Shown: positions 1-6,290 of the stretch, in pieces | How the letters are laid out: each line of letters opens with the position of its first letter | Position numbering within the stretch: position 1 is the first letter of the stretch | DNA from: Planctomycetota bacterium | Lineage (GTDB): Bacteria; Planctomycetota; Phycisphaerae; WQYP01 | Length of the DNA stretch: 10,947 nucleotides | Direction: 5' to 3' | Assembly (NCBI GenBank): GCA_021805585.1 | Contig: JAJZEY010000329.1 | Coordinates: forward strand, 1 to 10,947 | Translations under genes and position numbers: made by a program | Notes under the pieces: generated by a model | Told to the model about the DNA's origin: nothing | Seen by the model: the letters and a program-made list of their open reading frames with translations, nothing else | Databases searched by the model: none

Positions 1-778
1 TGGCATGAGCTTCATCCAGCACAACCAGCGAGCCGGTATGGCGCGCCACGGCGCACAATTCGGGCAGGTCGGCGAGGTCGCCATCCATGGAAAATACGGT
101 ATCGGATACCACAAATTGTTTTGCGTGCGCATGGGGAAAGCCGTCGGCTGGAGGACACGCGGCGTCCGTGGTGCCTGCGGAACTCTTTGGTTCGGAGGTG
201 TCATCCGTTTTGGTTGGCGCGTCTTTGCAACGGGCGGCCTTTGCCAGCAATGCCGCGGCGCGGCGATAATTCAGATGCGGAAAAACCCGATGTTCCGCAC
301 CGCTGTAGTGGGCGGCATCCAGCAGGCTGGCATGGTTGAGCTTATCGGAGACAATGCGGTCGCCCGGACCGGCAAATGTGGTGAGCACCGCAAGATTAGC
401 GGTATAACCGCTTGCGAACAGCAGGGTGGCCTGAGTCTGCTTGAACGTGGACAATGCCGCCTCAAGTGCATGGTGCGACTCCATTGACCCCGCCACCAGG
501 CGCGATGCGCCGGCACCAAAGCCGTAACGGCTTATTGCGGTGCGGGCCGCATCCATCACACGTTCGTCGGCGGCAAGTCCCAGATAATTATTGGTGCAGA
601 ATTGCAGGTAGCTGCGTGAATCAATCGTCATGCGAGGCCCCTGGGCATTGCCGACCACCGGAAGTCGTCGCCAAAGGTGATCGCGTTTGCGCGCCGCGAT
701 ATCCGTGGCCAGCATGGCAAGCCATGCCTGAACGGCAGAGGGTATGGGGTGGTCGCGCGAAAGATCGATGGAACTCAT
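1..778 (-). CDS. bioF: 8-amino-7-oxononanoate synthase-like PLP enzyme (BioF), C-terminus beyond window
   Basis: Likely condenses pimeloyl-ACP/CoA with L-alanine to give 8-amino-7-oxononanoate, the first step in building the biotin rings; cytosolic, in the alpha-oxoamine synthase family. The frame opens with ATG at 778 and stays open for 259 codons to base 2. Family landmarks in order: CTNNYLGLA (61-69), GFGAGASRLVAGS (86-98), FASGYTANLAVL (121-132), SDKLNHASLLDAA (144-156), SDTVFSMDGDLADLPEL (225-241) and LDEAHA (254-259), whose Asp is the expected pyridine-nitrogen contact. The PLP-binding lysine would lie past the window edge. Residues about 184-221 form a Thr/Ser/Pro/Asp-rich insert not usual at this point. 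There is no strong Shine-Dalgarno before the ATG. The related glycine C-acetyltransferase or another AOS-family enzyme is possible; BioF is preferred from the SMDGD and DEAHA style. Confidence 0.85.
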   Translation of the reverse strand, partial: MSSIDLSRDHPIPSAVQAWLAMLATDIAARKRDHLWRRLPVVGNAQGPRMTIDSRSYLQFCTNNYLGLAADERVMDAARTAISRYGFGAGASRLVAGSMESHHALEAALSTFKQTQATLLFASGYTANLAVLTTFAGPGDRIVSDKLNHASLLDAAHYSGAEHRVFPHLNYRRAAALLAKAARCKDAPTKTDDTSEPKSSAGTTDAACPPADGFPHAHAKQFVVSDTVFSMDGDLADLPELCAVARHTGSLVVLDEAHA

Positions 779-786
779 AGACGGCC

Positions 787-813
787 ATTTTAACCGAAAG
801 TCATTTTCCGCAA
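787..813 (-). promoter_or_regulatory. weak candidate promoter for bioF
   Basis: Read on the minus strand, a TAAAAT box (792-787, 5 of 6 matches to the -10 consensus) lies nine bases before the bioF ATG, with TTGCGG (813-808) upstream at a short 15-base spacing. If used, transcription would start within a few bases of the ATG, which would fit the lack of a clear ribosome binding site. The short spacer makes this tentative. Confidence 0.25.
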
Positions 814-829
814 CGATTGGACGAATATT

Positions 830-843
830 CCGGCGTTTGCCGG
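830..843. other. small perfect inverted repeat between divergent bioF and glgB
   Basis: CCGGC and GCCGG flank a GTTT loop in the 189-bp region between the two divergent genes. There is no T-run, so it is not an intrinsic terminator. Its place between two divergent starts would suit an operator, but five base pairs can arise by chance. To its right, 861-905 is AT-rich and holds -10-like words TATGAT (886-891) and TAATAT (899-904) in the glgB direction, without a convincing -35 partner. Confidence 0.25.
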
Positions 844-967
844 GCTTTCATCTTGGATTCCCAAAATAAGATACGCGGCATACTTTATGATTTTCCGGTA
901 ATATGCTGGTGGTGTGACTCCCGCGCACCCGACGGGCGCGGCGGCGGACAAATCAGACTTAAGTGAG

Positions 968-3043
968 ATGAGAATGGCCAAATCGACAAAAGTAACGGCA
1001 TCGGCTCCGCAGGATCTGGACATTATTCATGCTGATCCATGGTTAAAGCCGTACACGGATCAACTTAACCGACGCCAGCGGATGTTTGTGGACGCTTGCC
1101 GGCGGCTGGAAATGGCCGGTGGTCTGCTGGGCAATGTCAGCACCGGATACAAATATTTTGGATTTAATCGCGGCGAAAATAACCGCACCGCGGGACTCTG
1201 GTATCGGGAATGGGCACCCGGAGCGACCGCTTTAAGCCTGTTCGGAGACTTTAATGGTTGGGACCGAAGCGCCAATCCGCTGACGCGCGATGAATATGGC
1301 GTCTGGACCATTTTTCTACCGGATGAACCGTACGCGAGCCGACTTGTCCACGGCGGTTTGTTGAAGGTACATGTGATTTCCGCATCCGGTGGCATGGATA
1401 GAATTCCCGCCTACATTCGACGTGTGGTACAGCGTCCGGGATCTCCGGAATTTGTCGGTCAATATTGGAATCCTCAAACGCCGTATATCTTCAGGAGTCC
1501 CTCGCCTACGCGGCAAGATCGGCATGGCGGACTGCGCATTTACGAGGCCCACGTGGGTATGGCGCAGGAACACGGCGGCGTGGGAACGTTCGCGCAGTTT
1601 ACGCAGAATATTCTGCCGCGCGTGCGCGATCTGCATTACAACGCGATTCAGCTGATGGCTGTTATGGAGCATCCCTATTATGGCTCGTTCGGCTACCACG
1701 TGAGCAGTTTTTATGCCGTATCTTCGCGGTTTGGCACGCCGGAAGAACTGCAACAGCTTATTGACGCCGCGCACGGCATGGGGCTGATTGTGCTTTTGGA
1801 TGTCGTGCACAGCCATGCGGTAAAAAATATGCAGGAAGGGCTTAATCATTTTGACGGTACCGATCATCAATATTTTCACGCCGGCGCGCGCGGCGAGCAT
1901 ATCGCCTGGGACTCGCTCTGTTTTGATTATCGCGTTTTCGAGGTGCAGCGCTTCCTGCTGGGAAATCTGCGGTTCTGGCTGGAGGAATTCCGCTTTGACG
2001 GCTTCCGCTTTGATGGCGTAACCAGCATGTTGTACCTGGATCATGGTCTGGGCGCAAAGTTCACCAGTTATGACAGTTATTTTGGTCCGAATGTGGATGA
2101 AGACGCGGTGGTGTATCTGCGGCTGGCAAATCAGCTTGTTCATTCCCTTAAACCCGATGCGATTACAATTGCCGAAGATGTTTCCGGCATGCCGGGCATG
2201 GCGGTACCCGTTGGGCGGGGTGGAATGGGATTCGACTACCGATTGGCGATGGGCGTCCCGGATTATTGGATTAAACTGCTTAAGGAACAGCGGGATCAAG
2301 AATGGAATCTCTCCGGCCTGTATCAGACTCTGATGAACCGCCGGCATGGCGAAAAGCATATCGGATATGCCGAAAGCCACGACCAGGCGATGGTTGGCGA
2401 CAAGACGCTGGCGTTCTGGCTTATGGATAAGGAAATGTATGAGAATATGAGCAAATTCGCCCACAGCATTGTGGTGGAGCGGGGAATTGCCCTGCATAAA
2501 ATGATCCGGCTTATGACCTTTTCTCTGGCCGGCGAGGGCTACCTGAACTTTATGGGCAATGAATTCGGCCATCCGGAATGGATCGATTTTCCGCGCCCCG
2601 GAAATAATAATTCGTACCATTATGCCCGGCGTCAGTGGTCGCTGGCGGATCGCGACGACCTGCGTTATGGCGGTCTGCGGGAATTTGATCGGGCCATGCA
2701 GCTGCTGGACGAAAAATTCAATCTTTTATCCGACCCGTTTATTGAACAGATTCTGGTTCATGAAGATACCCGGCAGTTGGCTTATCGCCGCGGCCCGTTG
2801 GTCTTTATATTTAATTTTCATCCGACCGAAAGTTTTGTGGATTTGCGCATACCGGTGCCCGACCCTTCCGACTACCGCGTGGTGCTGCAGACCGATTCGC
2901 CGGAATTCGGCGGATTCAATCGTGTGAAAACCGGCCAGATTTATCCATGGCAGCAGGTGGAAATGTATGGCCGCGGGCAAAGCGTGCAGATTTATCTGCC
3001 CGCGCGCACCGCCCAGGTGCTCTGTCCGGTGGGAATGGTCTGA
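968..3043 (+). CDS. glgB: 1,4-alpha-glucan branching enzyme, eukaryote-like (GH13_8) type
   Basis: Cuts alpha-1,4-glucan chains and rejoins them as alpha-1,6 branches, giving branched glycogen; cytosolic. Numbered from the ATG at 968 (691 aa), it has an N-terminal helical segment beginning DPWLKPY, a CBM48-like sandwich around residues 75-115 ([17 protein letters not shown]), then a GH13 barrel. Catalytic residues are visible: nucleophile D349 in GFRFDGVTS, acid/base E403 in TIAEDVSG, and D472 in [13 protein letters not shown]. The C-terminal beta domain contains FGGFNRV. The [22 protein letters not shown] block and the overall layout resemble eukaryotic branching enzymes more than the E. coli type. 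The frame is open from GTG 914, but the ATGs at 968 and 974 fit the homologous N-terminus better; none has a strong ribosome site (AAGTGAG lies just before 968). Closest neighbour is pgi, 158 bp downstream. Confidence 0.93.
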   Translation: [691 protein letters not shown]

Positions 3044-3053
3044 TGCGTGCGGC

Positions 3054-3069
3054 CCTCTGAAAAAAGAGG
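3054..3069 (+). other. hairpin just after glgB
   Basis: CCTCT and AGAGG pair around a GAAAAA loop, ten bases past the glgB stop codon. It is not followed by a T-tract, so it does not qualify as a classical intrinsic terminator. It may protect the 3' end of the transcript or be incidental. Confidence 0.3.
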
Positions 3070-3146
3070 CTCCGCGGGTCCGCCTCGGAAGATGTCGCCG
3101 GATTCGGGAAAATAAATGCACGGCAGACCGCGACCAAAAAAATGGC

Positions 3147-3193
3147 TACAATATCAGGCGTCAGCCGCTTGGCGGCGTGTTAGTTTGTAAGGA
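3147..3193 (+). promoter_or_regulatory. pgi upstream region: -10-like box, hairpin and Shine-Dalgarno
   Basis: TACAAT at 3147-3152 matches 5 of 6 bases of the -10 consensus, but no good -35 lies at the right distance. GCCGC (3164-3168) and GCGGC (3172-3176) form a short hairpin in what would be the leader. TAAGGA at 3188-3193 sits eight bases before the pgi ATG and is a clear ribosome binding site that fixes the start. A separate pgi promoter is plausible but unproven; read-through from glgB is equally possible. Confidence 0.4.
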
Positions 3194-3201
3194 TACGACC
3201 T

Positions 3202-4800
3202 ATGACCAACGCTGAACTTTGGACAAAATATAAACAGCATCTGTGTGTCTGCCCGCGGATCGGGCTTACGCTGGATATCAGCCGCATGAATTTTCCCGAA
3301 ACGTTCCTGAAGGACATGATGCCGGCTATGAAGCAGGCATTTGCCGCCATGGAACAGCTTGAAGCCGGTGCGATTGCCAATCCGGATGAAAAGCGAATGG
3401 TCGGCCACTATTGGCTGCGCAGTCCTGAAAAAGCGCCCAATCCGGAACTTTCCCAAATGATTACCCGGACGGTTGCGGATATTAAGGCGTTTGCCGCGGA
3501 TGTTCGTCGCGGCACCGTACGCGCTGCCAATGAAAGGAGATTTTCCGATCTTCTGGTCATCGGCATCGGCGGATCGGCGCTTGGACCGCAATTTGTGGCC
3601 GAGGCTTTGGGTGTGGCCAAAGACCGCATGAAAATTCACTTTTTTGACAACACCGATCCCGACGGCATGGAAAAGGTGTTGCAGACCATAGGGCGAGACC
3701 TTTCGCGTACGCTGACGGTTGTGATAAGCAAGTCGGGCGGTACCAAGGAAACCCGCAACGGCATGTTGATTGCCGCGGCGGCCTACAAGGCGATGGGTTT
3801 GAATTTTTCAGAACATGCTCTCGCCGTCACCGGGCAGGGAAGCGAACTTGATAAAACCGCCGAATCACAGAATTGGCTTAAACGCTTTCCCATGTGGGAT
3901 TGGGTGGGGGGGCGAACCAGCGAACTATCCGCGGTTGGGCTTGTGCCGGCGGCTATCTGTGGCATAAACATTGACGGCATGCTGAAAGGTGCGCGGGATA
4001 CCGATGCTCTTACCCGTCGTCCCGACATAAAGAAAAACCCGGCGGCCTTAATGGCTCTCATGTGGTATCACGCCGGGCAGGGACGTGGTGCCAAAGATAT
4101 GGTCGTATTGCCCTATAAAGATCGACTGGCATTGTTAAGTAAATATCTTCAGCAGCTTGTCATGGAATCTTTGGGCAAAGAACTGGACCGTGCAGGCCAG
4201 GTTGTGCACCAGGGAATCGCCGTGTATGGCAACAAAGGCTCCACCGATCAGCATGCGTATGTGCAGCAGCTGCGCGAAGGCGTCAATAATTTCTTTGCTA
4301 CCTTTATCGCCGTGCTTGGCGATGCCGCAAGTCTGAAAACCGGGCGCGGTGCGGCGGAACTGGAAGTTGAACCCGGCATTACCAGCGGCGATTATCTGAA
4401 TGGATTTTTCCAGGGCACGCGGCGGGCCTTGTTTGAAAATGGCCGCGAAAGCATGACGATTACCGTGGATGATGTTTCACCCCGGACCATAGGCGTTCTG
4501 CTGGCGCTGTTTGAACGTGCCGTGGGGTTGTATGCGGAACTTGTGAACATTAATGCCTACCATCAGCCGGGGGTGGAAGCGGGTAAAAAGGCGGCCACCG
4601 CCGTGGTCGCACTTCAGGCCAGAGTCATGGGGCATCTGAAATCCGGCGGGCGGGGCACGGCGGATGCCATTGCCCAGGCTCTGGGTGTGGCGGATGAGGC
4701 CGAAACCGTGTTTCATATCCTGCGTCATCTGGCGGCCAATGGCCGTGGTATTCAGGCGACCGATGCCGCGGATCCGACCATGACCGAGTTCTTCGCGTGA
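3202..4800 (+). CDS. pgi: glucose-6-phosphate isomerase
   Basis: Interconverts glucose 6-phosphate and fructose 6-phosphate in glycolysis and gluconeogenesis; cytosolic, usually dimeric. The 532-aa protein shows the SIS-fold landmarks: [10 protein letters not shown] (121-130), [12 protein letters not shown] (176-187) for phosphate binding, [16 protein letters not shown] (231-246), MESLGKE (321-327) with the probable base E322, GSTDQHAY (346-353) with H351, and [11 protein letters not shown] (455-465) with the conserved lysine at 462/463. After these, about 60 residues (about 472-532) predict as a compact helical, winged-helix-like tail ([23 protein letters not shown]). I recall a similar tail in some cyanobacterial-type Pgi proteins, so it is likely a subfamily feature. 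The start is ATG 3202, supported by TAAGGA eight bases upstream. It lies 158 bp after glgB, consistent with a carbohydrate-storage context. Confidence 0.95.
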   Translation: MTNAELWTKYKQHLCVCPRIGLTLDISRMNFPETFLKDMMPAMKQAFAAMEQLEAGAIANPDEKRMVGHYWLRSPEKAPNPELSQMITRTVADIKAFAADVRRGTVRAANERRFSDLLVIGIGGSALGPQFVAEALGVAKDRMKIHFFDNTDPDGMEKVLQTIGRDLSRTLTVVISKSGGTKETRNGMLIAAAAYKAMGLNFSEHALAVTGQGSELDKTAESQNWLKRFPMWDWVGGRTSELSAVGLVPAAICGINIDGMLKGARDTDALTRRPDIKKNPAALMALMWYHAGQGRGAKDMVVLPYKDRLALLSKYLQQLVMESLGKELDRAGQVVHQGIAVYGNKGSTDQHAYVQQLREGVNNFFATFIAVLGDAASLKTGRGAAELEVEPGITSGDYLNGFFQGTRRALFENGRESMTITVDDVSPRTIGVLLALFERAVGLYAELVNINAYHQPGVEAGKKAATAVVALQARVMGHLKSGGRGTADAIAQALGVADEAETVFHILRHLAANGRGIQATDAADPTMTEFFA

Positions 4801-4912
4801 CGGTCGGGTTCATTCGCCGGATTGTGGCATTTGGCGGATCGGCACCGCGCCGGCGGCTGGCGGTCCCGGCACCGGGCGGAATTTCGGCTGGGCCTGATAA
4901 GCCGCTGTCGCC

Positions 4913-4918
4913 AAGGAG
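4913..4918 (+). promoter_or_regulatory. strong Shine-Dalgarno AAGGAG with no normal start codon at optimal distance
   Basis: AAGGAG at 4913-4918 is the only good ribosome site before the membrane-protein gene. It is 21 bases from the first accepted start codon (TTG 4940) but exactly six bases from an in-frame ATC at 4925. The frame is closed by TAA at 4898, and no ATG or GTG occurs between 4898 and 4940. The site therefore bears directly on the start choice. Confidence 0.6.
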
Positions 4919-4939
4919 ATTGCCATCTTTTCCTTTCGA

Positions 4940-5533
4940 TTGACGCAGGTGTTTTTCTGGCTGGGTGTCAGCACATGGTTTGGGGGGCTGGTTGTGCTTG
5001 GTCCGGTGGTGGCCGCCGAGCTGTTCACCACAATTGCCCATGCCCATGTTCAGGTTGCGGGCATGAATCCACAACTGGATCAATCGCGGGAACTGGCCGG
5101 GCTGGTATTTGGAAATATCCTGCGTATTTTCTATTGGATTGAGCTTGTCTGCCTGGGATTAATCACCGGTACCGCCATCGCGCAGATGCTGCTCCATTTG
5201 CATTTGTGGAATATCGGAGTCTGGCTGCGTCTATTGGTCATTGTGCTGTTGGCGGCAGTTACGCTGCACGATCTGTTTTTTGTCGCACCGCGGGTTTTCG
5301 CCCAGCACAGCCAATGGTTGGCCAGCCTGGCCAATCAGCCGGCGGCGGCCAAGGTTCATGAAAAGCTTTTTAACCAGTATCATCTGGCCGCCGAGCACGA
5401 TGGCGTCGTTGAAATTGTTCTGTTGCTGTCGCTGCTGGTTGTTTCCGCCTGGTGCATCCATTACCCGACACGCAAGGCCTATATCCGCGCGATAACCGGA
5501 ACGCCAGGCGAAGCTCCGGCAAAGCACGGATAG
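4940..5533 (+). CDS. four-helix membrane protein, DUF4149/TMEM205-like
   Basis: The function is not known; proteins of this family are small integral membrane proteins without an assigned activity. From TTG 4940 the protein has 197 residues. Hydrophobic stretches fall at about 3-25 (containing WLGVSTWFGG), 64-85, 93-116 and 155-175, giving four predicted membrane helices. The family pattern is visible: a Trp-Phe-Gly-Gly turn in helix 1, a short PVVAAELF-like end, a second-helix segment after LVFGNIL, then APRVF and a YHLAAEHDG stretch leading to helix 4. The C-terminus is short and polar (KAYIRAITGTPGEAPAKHG). The true start may be an ATC at 4925, which adds five residues (start-FSFR), placing a positive charge before helix 1 and fitting the AAGGAG site. 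It follows pgi by 139 bp and precedes nth by 48 bp, so co-transcription is likely. Confidence 0.75.
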   Translation: MTQVFFWLGVSTWFGGLVVLGPVVAAELFTTIAHAHVQVAGMNPQLDQSRELAGLVFGNILRIFYWIELVCLGLITGTAIAQMLLHLHLWNIGVWLRLLVIVLLAAVTLHDLFFVAPRVFAQHSQWLASLANQPAAAKVHEKLFNQYHLAAEHDGVVEIVLLLSLLVVSAWCIHYPTRKAYIRAITGTPGEAPAKHG

Positions 5534-5581
5534 CCCCGCCGCGTTGCGGGCACCCAATGATCGCCGAATTCAGGAGCAAGA

Positions 5582-6253
5582 ATGGCGAAGGAAGCTTTTA
5601 TCCAGAAAAGAAAACGGGCCGGCCGGATTGTTGGACAACTGAAAATGCTATACCCGAATGCCCATTGCGCCCTGAAACATGAGAATCCATTACAGTTGTT
5701 AATTGCCACCATTCTTTCGGCACAATGCACGGACGACCGGGTAAATCAGGTGACCCCGGTCCTGTTTGCCCGCTTTCCGGATGCGCGTTCGCTGGCCCGG
5801 GCGGATATTACGGACATTGAAGCCATCATTCGTTCCACTGGCTTTTTCCGGTCCAAGGCGAAAGCCATTCAGGCAACTGCCCGGCGGATTACCGAAGAAT
5901 ATGCCGGCGCTGTGCCGCAAACTATGGACGAACTGACACAGTTGCGTGGTGTGGGGCGAAAGACCGCAAATGTCGTGTTGGGAAACGCCTTTAATAAAAA
6001 TGTGGGCGTTGTAGTCGATACGCATGTCGGCCGGTTGGCGCGGCGCATGGACCTTACCCGGCATAAAGATCCGGAAAAAGTCGAACAGGACCTGATGCGC
6101 CTTATAGATCAGATGGATTGGACGCTCTTAAGCCATTTGCTGATATTCCATGGCCGTCGCGTGTGCGCAGCCCGTAAACCGAAGTGTGCGGGTTGCGTAT
6201 TTGGACCAGCGGCGGCAGTGGCCTGTCGGCTTTGTCCGCAAAGGGGTGTTTAA
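5582..6253 (+). CDS. nth: endonuclease III (DNA glycosylase/AP lyase)
   Basis: Removes oxidised pyrimidines from DNA and nicks the abasic site in base excision repair. At 223 aa it is slightly longer than E. coli Nth (211 aa). The helix-hairpin-helix is at LRGVGRKTANVVLG (121-134) with catalytic K127, followed by VVDTHVGRLARRM (144-156) with catalytic D146. The early ATILSAQCTDDRVN motif is also typical. The C-terminal iron-sulfur region has C195-x6-C202-x2-C205 as in the family, but the fourth ligand is displaced: the next cysteines are C215 and C218, that is x9 or x12 rather than the usual x5. AGGAG at 5572-5576, five bases before the ATG, supports the start. It converges with the glycosyltransferase gene, with only 37 bp between the stop codons and no obvious terminator there. 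Confidence 0.95.
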   Translation: MAKEAFIQKRKRAGRIVGQLKMLYPNAHCALKHENPLQLLIATILSAQCTDDRVNQVTPVLFARFPDARSLARADITDIEAIIRSTGFFRSKAKAIQATARRITEEYAGAVPQTMDELTQLRGVGRKTANVVLGNAFNKNVGVVVDTHVGRLARRMDLTRHKDPEKVEQDLMRLIDQMDWTLLSHLLIFHGRRVCAARKPKCAGCVFGPAAAVACRLCPQRGV

Positions 6254-6290
6254 TCCGGCATCAGTCATCGGAAGTAAATGTTGGTTCACG

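Noticed and set aside
1316..2620. Long minus-strand ORF of 434 codons opposite glgB
   Set aside because: It lies entirely antisense to a gene whose catalytic motifs are intact; its translation shows no recognisable domain and it is best explained as a shadow of codon bias in glgB.
4810..5031. Proline-rich minus-strand ORF between pgi and the membrane-protein gene
   Set aside because: Most of it overlaps the membrane-protein gene in antisense, and the remaining GC-rich stretch would give proline/alanine-rich translation in any case; no start signal supports it.
6254..6290. Possible bidirectional terminator between the convergent nth and GT-C genes
   Set aside because: The 37-base gap has no inverted repeat of useful length and no T-tract, so I could not support a terminator call.
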